From Aquimarina sp. Aq78 (lineage in GTDB: Bacteria; Bacteroidota; Bacteroidia; Flavobacteriales; Flavobacteriaceae), in assembly GCF_900299525.1 (NCBI RefSeq), contig NZ_OMKA01000029.1, forward strand, positions 124,001 to 188,000: a DNA stretch of 64,000 bases, in the 5' to 3' direction. This document shows, one piece after another, positions 17,594 through 26,935 of this stretch. Numbering within the stretch: the stretch's first letter is position 1; each line of letters opens with the position of its first letter. The position numbers were made by a program, and so were the translations under genes. The notes under the pieces were generated by a model that was given only the letters and a program-made list of their open reading frames with translations, was not told the DNA's origin and did not search any database.

Positions 17594-18700
17594 TTATTTA
17601 CGTATTACACCTGCCTTATACTCATTAGGAGTTATACCAGTATGTTTCTTAAAAACTCTATAGAATGTTGCTTTAGAATTAAATCCTGATAATAAAGCAA
17701 TACTGGCCAGGTCATAATTATTATACTTTTCTTCTTTCAGATTATTTTTAAATTCTTTAATTCTATATTCATTCACAAAATCAGTAAAACTAGAATATCC
17801 TTTTTCGATCAAAACAGATCGAATTGCAGATTTGGTAATCCCCGAAGAAAGAGATAATTCGTCTATAGTGAGGTTTGGGTTTTTAAACACTTCGTTGGCA
17901 GAGAAAAATTCTTTGATATGTATAAAAACATCTGCATTTTTTTGAAAGTCATTCACAGGTTGATGTATAGAAGCTATCAGAAAATATTTTTTTACCCATT
18001 GCAATTCTGTAATCCCGTAAAAGAGTAAGAATATAAAAAGAAGCATATATATAGGAACAGCCCAATATTCATAATAAGGTAATACAACAGTTTCTGTTAA
18101 GTTCTCAATGATGCTAACATCGGTATAAATACTAAGAAATAATATAAATCCCGGTATAATGGTAAACAATAAATGAGTATTTACTATGGTATAAAAACTT
18201 TGAAATCTAATTTTTGATTTTTCTTTTAAGTTTATTCTTATATGCTGTTTAAATTCTTTTATCCCTAAAATGAAATAAGAAATTAACAGGGTCCAGTAGA
18301 AAAAATATCCCACTGCTTTTAACCTTACAATCATTGAATCTTCCTGGCTTATAAAAAAATAACGATAAAGAGACAATCCAAATAAAGCAAATGGAAGTAT
18401 TAAATGAATCCATTCTTTTTTATGGTTCCATTTTTTACTTAACGATTTTAAATAAAGGTATAAAATGGGTCCATAAAAATACCCTTTCCATCCTCCAAAA
18501 AAAGCATACATGTAAGGTTCTTTTTTGAAGAAATCACTAAAAATAAGAGCTATATGTGCATTAGCTACAAGAAGGCAGTATATCCCCAGAAAGACATTTT
18601 TTGTATTTTTTGTAAATACATTTACAGAACCTACTACTACTAATTGAATTGTAATACATAGCTGGATACCAATAAAAATCTCATTCCAATGATACATCAT
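17594..18700 (-). CDS. AraC-family regulator with N-terminal membrane domain
   Basis: Membrane-bound transcription factor of 368 residues: about seven hydrophobic helices over residues 1-230, then a C-terminal AraC/XylS DNA-binding domain with both helix-turn-helix units (LTIDELSLSSGITKSAIRSV; IALLSGFNSKATFYRVFKK followed by TGITPNEYK). This architecture is common in Flavobacteriaceae and lets a membrane signal act directly on DNA. It lies 61 bp downstream of the second LytTR regulator in the same direction, so a kinase-LytTR-AraC operon is plausible. Confidence 0.9.
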   Translation of the reverse strand: MMYHWNEIFIGIQLCITIQLVVVGSVNVFTKNTKNVFLGIYCLLVANAHIALIFSDFFKKEPYMYAFFGGWKGYFYGPILYLYLKSLSKKWNHKKEWIHLILPFALFGLSLYRYFFISQEDSMIVRLKAVGYFFYWTLLISYFILGIKEFKQHIRINLKEKSKIRFQSFYTIVNTHLLFTIIPGFILFLSIYTDVSIIENLTETVVLPYYEYWAVPIYMLLFIFLLFYGITELQWVKKYFLIASIHQPVNDFQKNADVFIHIKEFFSANEVFKNPNLTIDELSLSSGITKSAIRSVLIEKGYSSFTDFVNEYRIKEFKNNLKEEKYNNYDLASIALLSGFNSKATFYRVFKKHTGITPNEYKAGVIRK

Positions 18701-18761
18701 ATAAAAATAGCTTTTTCTTTTTTTATCCTCATAAAAAGAAAAGTTTTATCATGTTTATCTC

Positions 18762-19535
18762 CTATTTTCCGTCGAGTATAAGTTTTAACCATCTCGATCG
18801 TTCTGGGCTCAAATGTATTTCATCGTGGTATTCTGGAGTTAACAGTACCGATAATTGACCTGGTTTTGAAGGAGTCAATTTCTTTATTGCATTTATGTTT
18901 ACCAAAAGTTGTCTGCTTAATCGAATAAACTCTTTAGGGTTAATTATCGTTTGTAATTGGTTTAAAGAATCATCTAAAGGAAATAATTTTCCATCTAAAA
19001 GCTTTGCAAAAACCAATTCGTCTCTATAGAAATACGCTATATCACTTATTTTTACTGGCGTCATACTATTTCCTGATTTCAGTAAAAACCGTTCCTTATA
19101 CACTATTTTTTCTTCTTTTTGTATGCGTTGAAGTAAATCTATATTTCTAATCATCCATTCATCTGCATCTTTGACTCGGCTTTTAAAGAATTTTCGTAAT
19201 GCATTTTGTAAATCTTCTTTATTGATAGGTTTTAGCAGATAATCGATTCCTGTTGTTTTAAAAGCTCGTATGGCATATTCATCATAAGCGGTAATAAAAA
19301 TAATAGGAGCATCGATGGTAACTTCTTTCAATATATCGAAAGAAATCCCGTCGGATAAGTGAATATCCATAAAAATTAAATCCGGATGTTCATTGGATTG
19401 AAACCAATCTATACTTTCTGTTACTGTAGAAATTGAAGCAATGACAGAAATATCTGTACTGATCCTAGCAATTAGCTTTATTAGATGATCTCTGGCAGTT
19501 GCTTCATCCTCTAATATGATAGTTCTAATTTTCAC
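18762..19535 (-). CDS. LytTR-type response regulator
   Basis: Response regulator of 257 residues with receiver Asp57 (FMDIHLSDG), acidic pair Glu9-Asp10, switch Lys in DYLLKPINKED and a LytTR output domain (ERFLLKSGNSMTPVKISD; EFIRLSRQLLVNINAIKKL). It is 42 bp downstream of its cognate LytS-like kinase. Compared with the regulator at 11808 the spacing between domains is longer and the LytTR sequence clearly different, so the two systems should read different signals and sites. Confidence 0.93.
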   Translation of the reverse strand: MKIRTIILEDEATARDHLIKLIARISTDISVIASISTVTESIDWFQSNEHPDLIFMDIHLSDGISFDILKEVTIDAPIIFITAYDEYAIRAFKTTGIDYLLKPINKEDLQNALRKFFKSRVKDADEWMIRNIDLLQRIQKEEKIVYKERFLLKSGNSMTPVKISDIAYFYRDELVFAKLLDGKLFPLDDSLNQLQTIINPKEFIRLSRQLLVNINAIKKLTPSKPGQLSVLLTPEYHDEIHLSPERSRWLKLILDGK

Positions 19536-19577
19536 ACGTTTATTTTTTTATAATCTATTGATATTAAATGAAAAAAA

Positions 19578-20621
19578 TTAAACATCGCTGTTTGTTTCAT
19601 TGATTGTTGGTAGTAAAGGTATAGACACTCTAAACTCATCTTTGGTATTCGAAATAATCACCTTATTCTCGGTAAGGAAATCATATCGTTTTGTTATATT
19701 TTCTAATCCAGTGCCAGTAGTGCCAGCTGTACGTTTAGGATTATTATTATTTTTTACTGTAAAATAGTTTTCTGTTACTTCAAAGTGAATGTGTAACGGT
19801 GATTGTTCATCTATTCTATTATGTTTTACGGCATTTTCAATAAGCTGTTGTAACACCAATGGAGGAACGCTTTTATAGTCAAAAAATGCTGAATCTACTG
19901 CATCATGTACTTTTAGAGCTGTTTTATAGCGTTGTTCAATAAGTAAAAGATACTGTCGTGCCATCTCGTATTCACGTAATATAGGTATAATTGCCTTTTC
20001 ATTATTTTGGAGAATATACCTATATACCGAAGCTATATTTTTCAGAAATCTTTGTGCCAGTGCACCATCCTCATCAATTAAGTAATATAACGTATTAAAG
20101 TTATTGAACATGAAATGTGGGTCAAGTTGGTTTTTAAGAATTGATAAATTTGCCTTTATAATTTCCTTTTTGAATTGTTCATTTTGTATATGAGAAATGT
20201 AGTACTGATTTTTCCAGTTAAATGTCAGCAAAATTAGACCAAAGATCATACAAATTGCTAGCCCGGTCAAAGCAGAAAATATTATATGCTGTATCATAGG
20301 AGGCTCACTACCCAGAATCAAATAGTCTAACCATTTATAAAAATAAAAAGAGATCGTATAGGTAATTGTTCCGCCAATACTACTTCCCAAAAAGATCCAA
20401 ATAGAGTTTAAGTTCTTTTGCACTAACTTTTTCTGAAACCTATGAATTACTTCAAAACTTAAGTAAATAATAGATATCCATAACAATAAAAAAAGTAGAT
20501 CTATTCTAGGAGCTTCTTTAAATTTTGATGCAATAGCTATAATGCTAAACATAACCATCCCCACAATAAAAACGATAACAAGTCGCCATCCCAGAGATAA
20601 CTTAGGTGTTTCTATATTCAT
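19578..20621 (-). CDS. LytS-like sensor histidine kinase
   Basis: Membrane histidine kinase of 347 residues with about four transmembrane helices in the first 145 residues, the His-kinase motif NQLDPHFMFNNFNTLYYL, and a GHKL ATPase (LVLQQLIENAVKHNRID; GTGLENITKRYDFL). It forms an operon with the LytTR regulator at 18762 and perhaps with the AraC gene. The upstream region is divergent from the gene at 20854. Confidence 0.92.
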   Translation of the reverse strand: MNIETPKLSLGWRLVIVFIVGMVMFSIIAIASKFKEAPRIDLLFLLLWISIIYLSFEVIHRFQKKLVQKNLNSIWIFLGSSIGGTITYTISFYFYKWLDYLILGSEPPMIQHIIFSALTGLAICMIFGLILLTFNWKNQYYISHIQNEQFKKEIIKANLSILKNQLDPHFMFNNFNTLYYLIDEDGALAQRFLKNIASVYRYILQNNEKAIIPILREYEMARQYLLLIEQRYKTALKVHDAVDSAFFDYKSVPPLVLQQLIENAVKHNRIDEQSPLHIHFEVTENYFTVKNNNNPKRTAGTTGTGLENITKRYDFLTENKVIISNTKDEFRVSIPLLPTINETNSDV

Positions 20622-20853
20622 ATCGAATCATTTTACACTAATAAAAATAGGCAATTGAAGGCAAAATCTATTTTACGAAAGCAGATTTACTCTACTATTC
20701 TATAATTTTGTCGTCATGCTCATATCCTATATTGCATAGTTTATCCTTTAAAAAATTAAGTTCAAAGGTATAATATTAGGGTTCATGATATTCTTCAAAA
20801 AAACACAATACAAACGAAGTATTTTTGAGGTATCAATCTCAAAATAATATGCA

Positions 20854-22053
20854 ATGAAAACTATTTTTTCTTTATTTCTAAGTATTGCCTTTTTATCTAC
20901 AACATTCATATACTCACAGGATAAAATTGATTTATCAAAGTACAGTTTTCAGATAGAGGACTTCAAAGATGATACATTTTTATCCTTCACAAAACAGCGA
21001 TTAGAAAACAGTCAATTTGTATTTGTAGGAGAGCAGCACGGTATTAAAGAAGCAGGGCTTTTTACAAACACAATATACGATATAGCTCAACCTTTTGGTT
21101 ATCAAACGCTTTGTATAGAGACAGATGCCATAGCTGCAGAAAAAATAACGGCCATAGCCTCATCTAATGACCCTATCGGTAATGCAAAAAAATTACATCA
21201 GGAGTTTCCTTTTGCTATTCCTTTTTATAATAATGAAGATGATTATGATCTGTTTACTAATGTGATTAAGAAGAAAGGAACGCTCTGGGGAATTGATCAG
21301 ACTTTTATGGTTCAGTTTCGTCTCAATTTTGATTATATTATTTCTACTACAGCCAATAAGCCCCTAAAAGAAAAACTAAAGGAATTAAAAAAGGAAGCCG
21401 ATGAAGGTTATCAATATGCTATAGCTAATAAAAAGTACGGAGCGACCTACATTTTTAAATATAACGAAGCTTTACACAAATCGTTACTAGAACTAGCTAC
21501 AGATACCAAAGAAATCGAAATTTTAAAACAACTCTGGAAAACTAAGGAAATATATGCCTATAATATGATCACCAAAGAGTATTATAAAAATAACAATACT
21601 CGGAGTCAATTAATGAAACATAATTTTTTAAACTATTACAATACAGTAAAAGTCGATAATAACACTCCAAAAGTAATCTTTAAACTAGGAGCCAATCATG
21701 CGGCAAAAGGATTAAATCGAACTAATATCTATGACATTTCTAATATGGCTAGTGAATTGGCTATTACCAACAAAATGCATTCGTTACATTACATTGTGAT
21801 GGGTATAACTGGAAAAGCTGCTATAGGAAATCCATTTTCACCTATTCCTGTAGTGCCATTTGATAATATTAAAGATTTTCCAGAAGAAATTAAGAAGATA
21901 ATACCAACCATAACCAAGAAGTATTATGTGCTGGATTTAGCTTCTTTAAGGTCTTATGCCTATTCTAATTTTTCTGATGCCTTTAAGAAAACTATATTTA
22001 GATATGATGTTCTTGTTCTGGTAAGAAATGCAGAAGCGTTTAAGGGCTTTTGA
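20854..22053 (+). CDS. Exported protein of the erythromycin-esterase/ChaN-like superfamily
   Basis: Protein of 399 residues with a signal peptide ending near FIYSQ. The motif FVFVGEQHGIKEAG (from about residue 50) matches the GExHG-type active-site start shared by EreA-like esterases, ChaN and TraB-like proteins, and a later KLGANHAAKG supplies the second conserved His region. A hydrolase function is possible, but resistance activity should not be assumed. A TATTTTTG -7-like box lies at 20820-20827. It is divergent from the second LytS gene. Confidence 0.6.
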   Translation: MKTIFSLFLSIAFLSTTFIYSQDKIDLSKYSFQIEDFKDDTFLSFTKQRLENSQFVFVGEQHGIKEAGLFTNTIYDIAQPFGYQTLCIETDAIAAEKITAIASSNDPIGNAKKLHQEFPFAIPFYNNEDDYDLFTNVIKKKGTLWGIDQTFMVQFRLNFDYIISTTANKPLKEKLKELKKEADEGYQYAIANKKYGATYIFKYNEALHKSLLELATDTKEIEILKQLWKTKEIYAYNMITKEYYKNNNTRSQLMKHNFLNYYNTVKVDNNTPKVIFKLGANHAAKGLNRTNIYDISNMASELAITNKMHSLHYIVMGITGKAAIGNPFSPIPVVPFDNIKDFPEEIKKIIPTITKKYYVLDLASLRSYAYSNFSDAFKKTIFRYDVLVLVRNAEAFKGF

Positions 22054-22227
22054 TACTTTGACACTATATTTTATTCTGTGAATTACTTTTAATATTGTAA
22101 TGTTTCCTTTTATTTTTTCGGATTTTTAAAATTTTCCTTAACAAACCTTTATTAATTACCTATACAAGGAATTGTTACTTTTAAGAATGTAAGAGAAATA
22201 TTTTCAGGATACTTTAATCACAATATT

Positions 22228-23328
22228 ATGAATAAAATAACCGCTGTACTATTAGTGCTTTCCATTTTATCATGTGAAAAACCAGTTGACATTGAGGTCG
22301 AAAAACATAAAATCCAGTCATTAATGGATCTGGTAGAACAAGCTCATTTTAACAAAGATGCCAATCAGTTTTATCAACCTAATGCAGAAGAGTGGTATGA
22401 TGTTAGAAAAGGTAGTATACAACGAATAAAAAAATCTGATAGGATTTCGGGTACTCAATCATACTTGGACACTATGGAGTTTCACCAACTGGTTAAACGT
22501 GATGATCCTATTATTGAAATATCTGATGATGGCTCTATGGCTAGCTATATTGGATCAGTGACTGTAAAAGGAATTTTAGAGGATGAACCTGTATATTGGG
22601 TAGTTTCCTGGCAAAGTGTTCTAAAAAAAATCGATAATGAATGGAAAATCATTAGCACTGCTAATACAGAGGCTGATGCATACACTACTGCAGAAATAGT
22701 TTTGAATCAAGTAAGAACTAATTTAGGTATTTCTGGCGATTCTGATATGTTTTCTATCTATACTCTAGCCGATTGTAAAGGTCCTAAGAATTCTTTTAAA
22801 ACTCTTATACTATCTAGAGAAACTGATGGGAGAATGGAACAAGTTTATAATAAAGACCATAGCATTATAAAACATGGAAAAGATGCCTCATGGTATTACG
22901 ACGTAAACACACAATCACTTACCGAGTCTTTAAGTACGGAAATGCAAATATTTGCGCGAGGTCATGAATTACATTGGTTAAGTTTTAAACCCGAAACCCG
23001 ATATGCCACTCCTGTTTTAAAAGGGTTTACCAAATTTCAGAATCAAACTGCATTTCATATTCAATTTAAGGATAATGCTAATAGACCTGTTAACTTTTAT
23101 TACGCTTTCAATTCCTTTCTTCCGTTAGGTTTTGATATCAATACGAATGAAAAAGGAGATTTGGTAACTGTTATTTTTAAAGATTGGGAAAAAATAAATG
23201 GGATCTCTGTTTTTAAACAATCAACTTTTATTCAAGGTACTGATTTATATAACTACAATTTTATCGACATCAAAATAAATCAAGTCAAGGATCAGGACTT
23301 TGAAAGTAAAACAGGTTTAATAAAGTAA
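22228..23328 (+). CDS. Lipoprotein with NTF2-like and DUF6503-like parts
   Basis: Lipoprotein of 366 residues (lipobox LSILSC, Cys16). The first half resembles a SnoaL/DUF4440 NTF2-like domain (VEQAHFNKDANQFYQPNAEE; VYWVVSWQSVLKKIDNEWKI). The second half resembles DUF6503 (FSIYTLADCKGPKNSFKTL; YYAFNSFLPLGFDIN; KINGISVFKQSTF). The two parts match in kind the NTF2-like end of the protein at 8467 and the separate DUF6503 lipoprotein at 9869. The gene stands alone and ends before a strong terminator. Function unknown. Confidence 0.55.
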   Translation: MNKITAVLLVLSILSCEKPVDIEVEKHKIQSLMDLVEQAHFNKDANQFYQPNAEEWYDVRKGSIQRIKKSDRISGTQSYLDTMEFHQLVKRDDPIIEISDDGSMASYIGSVTVKGILEDEPVYWVVSWQSVLKKIDNEWKIISTANTEADAYTTAEIVLNQVRTNLGISGDSDMFSIYTLADCKGPKNSFKTLILSRETDGRMEQVYNKDHSIIKHGKDASWYYDVNTQSLTESLSTEMQIFARGHELHWLSFKPETRYATPVLKGFTKFQNQTAFHIQFKDNANRPVNFYYAFNSFLPLGFDINTNEKGDLVTVIFKDWEKINGISVFKQSTFIQGTDLYNYNFIDIKINQVKDQDFESKTGLIK

Positions 23329-23387
23329 ATCTTGATTTAGTAATTTTTAGATCTAAACAATAGAATTCAATCCTAATAGAACCTATT

Positions 23388-23419
23388 AAAAAACGCGCAT
23401 AAGTTTATGCGCGTTTTTT
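23388..23419. terminator. Bidirectional intrinsic terminator
   Basis: A perfect inverted repeat with 15-nt arms (A6-CGCGCATAA / TTATGCGCG-T6) and a 2-nt centre, flanked by A- and T-runs on both sides. It lies 60 bp after the lipoprotein stop and 34 bp before the stop of the convergent DUF885 gene, so it can end both transcripts. Confidence 0.9.
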
Positions 23420-23452
23420 ATTTTATGAATCAAAATATTTCTCGAGATCTAA

Positions 23453-25246
23453 TTATTTATTTTTTGAGATCCACGTATTGATTTTATTTTCTAATAATGC
23501 TAGTGGCACACATCCGGTTTCTAAGACCTGATTATGAAACTGGCGAATATCAAATTTATCTCCTAATGCTGCTTCGGCTTTAGCACGAAGTTCTCTTATT
23601 TTTAACTGCCCAATTTTATAAGATAATGCTTGACCTGGGTTAGCCATATAACGTTCGATTTCTGAAGTAATCCCTGCTTCTGATTCTGCTTCATTATCTA
23701 ATGAATATTGAATTGCCTGCTCACGTGTCCAGCCTTTAGAATGTAATCCTGTATCTACAACAAGACGAACGGCACGATGCATCTCTGCTCCTAACATTCC
23801 GAAATACTGATATGGATCTGTGTACAAGCCTAGTTCTTTACCCAAAGATTCACTATATAATGCCCAACCTTCACCATAACCACTATACCATAATGTTTTT
23901 CTGAATTTTGGTAATTCTTCACTTTCCTGAGTTAATGAGATTTGATAATGATGGCCTGGTATTGCTTCATGTAAAAACAACGATTCATCACTATAAGTAT
24001 TATACTTGGTTACCTCTGGAATCGGGGTGTAAAAAATCCCCGGACGCGTACCATCTAATGACCCTGGATTATATTCTGCACTAGCTGAGTTCTCACGGAA
24101 AGCTTCTGTTCTACGTACTTCAAATGGTGTTTTTGGCTTTACATCAAACAGTTTTTCAATTTGTGGCTTCATGCGATCATGGATTGCATTAAAATTGTCG
24201 ATTACTTGTTGTGGTTCTGTAAATGGCATCAATTCTTTCTTATTACGCACATGATCAAAAAATGATTTTAGATCTCCGGCATATCCTACTTGCTCTTTAA
24301 TTTTTTCCATTTCAGAGGAGATCCTGGCAACTTCAGAAAGTCCCAGCTTATGAATCTCATCGGCTGTCATAGTCGTTGTTGTGTACAACTTGATTTGATA
24401 TTGATAAAACTCTTTTCCGCCAGGAATACCTTCAATACCAGAACTAGCTCTACCCGCTTCCATATAATCTGTACTCATAAATTTATGAAGGCTTTTATAG
24501 GTAGGAACAATTTTTTCGGAAACCATTTTGCTGTAAGCTTCTGTTAATTGTTTTTTGTCTTCATCAGAAAAATCTTCTGGAAAATTCTTTACAGGAGTAT
24601 AGAAAAGATGTTGATCCAAGTTCTCAACCGTTAATGCTTCTAATTGTGGAAGCACTTTTACGATCAATGATTTTGGTAACACATACCCTGCAGCCATACC
24701 TTCTTTCATTTTTGCTTCGGCAGATGTCATCCAATCAATATATCCTTCCAGACGTTTTAACCAATTATTATAATCTTCGACAGTTTTAAAGGGTTGTGCG
24801 CTTGCACCGCTAGCCAATTGCCCGGCAACAAGATTAATAGACCACATTTGATCGATAGGAAAATAGTCTTGCTTAAAATTAAAACTTTCTAAATTCATAT
24901 CACATTCCCAATTGAGAATTGCCTTAGTCATTTTCTCGCTTTCAGATAATGTAGTATCATCAAATTGCGCCAATTGCTCCTTATATTTTTTAAAGTAAGC
25001 TTTAGCTTTACTTACTGTTTCATCTGCAAGAGGGTTAGGAAATTGATCGTTAAATCTATTATCCCCAGCAAAAGTAGCTTGTACCGGATTAAGCTGCAGA
25101 CCTTCTTCATAATAATTATCTAGCATCTCGTTAAATTTGGCACTAACATCTACCTTTTCTACAGGTTCTTTGGTAGTAGTAGCTTCATTTTTACAAGCTG
25201 TAAAAATCATAGCAAAACAAGCTATAGAAAGCATCTTTTTGATCAT
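23453..25246 (-). CDS. DUF885 family metallopeptidase-like lipoprotein
   Basis: Protein of 597 residues from the chosen start. The Met at 25246 directly precedes a lipoprotein leader (MIKKMLSIACFAMIFTAC); an upstream in-frame Met at 25294 would add 16 residues. The DUF885 signature is clear: LFLHEAIPGHHYQ, preceded by FYTPIPEVTKYNTYS and followed by YGEGWALYSESLGKELG. The HEAIPGHH motif with a downstream Glu is thought to bind zinc, and some members are carboxypeptidase-like. Probably acts in the periplasm on peptides. Monocistronic, ending at a shared terminator. Confidence 0.9.
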   Translation of the reverse strand: MIKKMLSIACFAMIFTACKNEATTTKEPVEKVDVSAKFNEMLDNYYEEGLQLNPVQATFAGDNRFNDQFPNPLADETVSKAKAYFKKYKEQLAQFDDTTLSESEKMTKAILNWECDMNLESFNFKQDYFPIDQMWSINLVAGQLASGASAQPFKTVEDYNNWLKRLEGYIDWMTSAEAKMKEGMAAGYVLPKSLIVKVLPQLEALTVENLDQHLFYTPVKNFPEDFSDEDKKQLTEAYSKMVSEKIVPTYKSLHKFMSTDYMEAGRASSGIEGIPGGKEFYQYQIKLYTTTTMTADEIHKLGLSEVARISSEMEKIKEQVGYAGDLKSFFDHVRNKKELMPFTEPQQVIDNFNAIHDRMKPQIEKLFDVKPKTPFEVRRTEAFRENSASAEYNPGSLDGTRPGIFYTPIPEVTKYNTYSDESLFLHEAIPGHHYQISLTQESEELPKFRKTLWYSGYGEGWALYSESLGKELGLYTDPYQYFGMLGAEMHRAVRLVVDTGLHSKGWTREQAIQYSLDNEAESEAGITSEIERYMANPGQALSYKIGQLKIRELRAKAEAALGDKFDIRQFHNQVLETGCVPLALLENKINTWISKNK

Positions 25247-25340
25247 GATATGGTATATTTTTGATTTAGGAATGAAAGATAGGAAAATTAGCACGAAAAG
25301 AAATGCACCTTAACACTGTAGTAACTTCTCTAAACAAACG

Positions 25341-25375
25341 TTGACCTCACAAGTTTTACGAACTTGTGAGGTCAA
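25341..25375. repeat. Palindromic repeat, 15-5-15 family, copy 1
   Basis: Perfect inverted repeat with arms TTGACCTCACAAGTT and AACTTGTGAGGTCAA around a 5-nt loop. Two further copies with the same 15-5-15 layout and CCTCACA core occur at 28654-28688 and 46581-46615. This looks like the dispersed REP-like hairpin known from flavobacterial intergenic regions. It sits between the DUF885 gene and the membrane protein at 25410. Confidence 0.85.
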
Positions 25376-25409
25376 TGATGTACTGGGTTTTGGTAAGCTT
25401 TTGGTATAC

Positions 25410-25769
25410 TTATTTTTCTATAAGTAAAATAGCTTGTTTTCTTTTTCTAACTGAAAATTTCGTTTTTGACATAATTCTTTCTTTAAGGCTCTTTACACAA
25501 AATACAAAACGCTCAAATACCAGGGAGTATAACATTACATTAAGGGCTAATCCTCCTATAACACCATAGATTCCTTTAAACAATTCTGAATATCCTATAG
25601 TATTTGTAGGAAGATTAACTATAGAATATAATTTTAATAAAAATTCTGTTGTGGGAGTTAAAACAAGTGTTTCTTCATTGTTGGCGTATCCAATTAGACT
25701 ACATATTGCTGCTAAAACATAAAGTAAAATAAATGTAACAATATATGTATGTATATTAATCTTTTTCAT
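25410..25769 (-). CDS. Small membrane protein with a tail copied from the M23 peptidase
   Basis: Protein of 119 residues with two or three hydrophobic helices (IVTFILLYVLAAICSLIGYA; GVIGGLALNVMLYSLVF). Its last 26 residues or so (LKERIMSKTKF... KQAILLIEK) align in frame with the C-terminal tail of the M23 peptidase at 25941 (LKERITLKTKF... KQAIALKEK). The DNA of the two tails also aligns over about 85 bp (25419-25505 against 25970-26054) with roughly three quarters identity by eye. The membrane part is unrelated to the peptidase. So this is a membrane protein fused to a duplicated gene end, or the remnant of a duplicated peptidase gene whose body was replaced. Expression is uncertain. Confidence 0.55.
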   Translation of the reverse strand: MKKINIHTYIVTFILLYVLAAICSLIGYANNEETLVLTPTTEFLLKLYSIVNLPTNTIGYSELFKGIYGVIGGLALNVMLYSLVFERFVFCVKSLKERIMSKTKFSVRKRKQAILLIEK

Positions 25770-25940
25770 CTGTATATCTGGTATTAAAAGTTATAATAAA
25801 ACTGTTCCTAATACTGTGCAAGATATAGTCGTTTAAGCGCGTATAAAACACCGTAAACGATGAAAATTAGGGTACTGAAAACAGGGATGTTTTATACCCC
25901 ATTTACTGGTATGATGTATTTAAAATCTATCAAAAGTAAA

Positions 25941-26753
25941 TTAGTATTCTCTAAGGTATTTCTCTTTTTCTTTAAGTGCAATAGCTTGTTTTCCTTTTCC
26001 GGTCAGAAATTTTGTTTTTAAGGTAATTCTTTCTTTTAGTCTTTGAAAAAATACAATGAAGTGTAAATGCGGCCCTGTAGCCCAACCTACATCACCACTA
26101 TATCCTATAAATTGACCTATTTTTATCTGATCTCCAATGTTTACCTGTGCTCCATTTTTTTTAATATGGGTATACTCGGCAAAAGTACCATCACTATGAT
26201 AGATAAGAATAAAATTGTTATACTTGGCGCACTCGGCAGAGGTACAACTTTTACTAAAACTTTCTTCGATATCTACAACGACTCCATCCCGTGCTGCATA
26301 AATTTTAGTTCCTACTGGCATTTTAAAATCTAATGCATTTTCATTTTGATGAGAAGTAGCTCCATTATATCCTTGGGATAACCAATATTCTTCTCCTTTT
26401 TTAAATGGCAAGTAGTATTTAAAACCGGTATCGTATTTTTTTTGGTTATGATTTCCATGATTATAGATAGATTCATATCCCAGTTTTATGCGTTTTTTTC
26501 TATCAATTACTTTTAGATCCGTAATTGTATGTCTTTTTGTTTTTGCTGGTACTACAAAAACTTTATTGCTACCATTAGTTGATGTTAAGTTTTCTAATCT
26601 GAAGTCTATTTTTGCAGATACAGGAGTATATTCATCATTATCTGCCAGAATCTTAAACCCATTTTCTGTTTCTTCATAATAAAGTTTAAAGTTATCCTGG
26701 GAAAACATACCTATTGAAAACAGGCAAAAAATAAGAAGTAAAGTACCTTTCAT
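25941..26753 (-). CDS. M23 family metallopeptidase (LytM-like), exported
   Basis: Predicted periplasmic peptidoglycan endopeptidase of 270 residues. A signal peptide ends near IGMFSQ. The LytM zinc site is complete: the first ligands are in HQNENALDF, with the His seven residues before Asp (the spacing of this subfamily), and the last in GPHLHF. Flanking conserved strands are GTKIYAARDGVVV and YSGDVGWATGPHLHF. The C-terminal extension after HLHF is the segment duplicated in the upstream neighbour. Monocistronic as far as can be seen. Confidence 0.9.
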   Translation of the reverse strand: MKGTLLLIFCLFSIGMFSQDNFKLYYEETENGFKILADNDEYTPVSAKIDFRLENLTSTNGSNKVFVVPAKTKRHTITDLKVIDRKKRIKLGYESIYNHGNHNQKKYDTGFKYYLPFKKGEEYWLSQGYNGATSHQNENALDFKMPVGTKIYAARDGVVVDIEESFSKSCTSAECAKYNNFILIYHSDGTFAEYTHIKKNGAQVNIGDQIKIGQFIGYSGDVGWATGPHLHFIVFFQRLKERITLKTKFLTGKGKQAIALKEKEKYLREY

Positions 26754-26935
26754 AAGTTTTATTTTATCTAAACAGCTACAAAAACTATACCGATAGTAAT
26801 ATGTTAATCAATCAATTAACAAGGTATAACCAATAAAGAAACCAAATCATTCTACATTCAATATATGAGTAAATGAATGGTATTTTTATTACTATAAGGT
26901 ACCAAAAATTTTAAATTTATCTAATTCGGGTTAAA

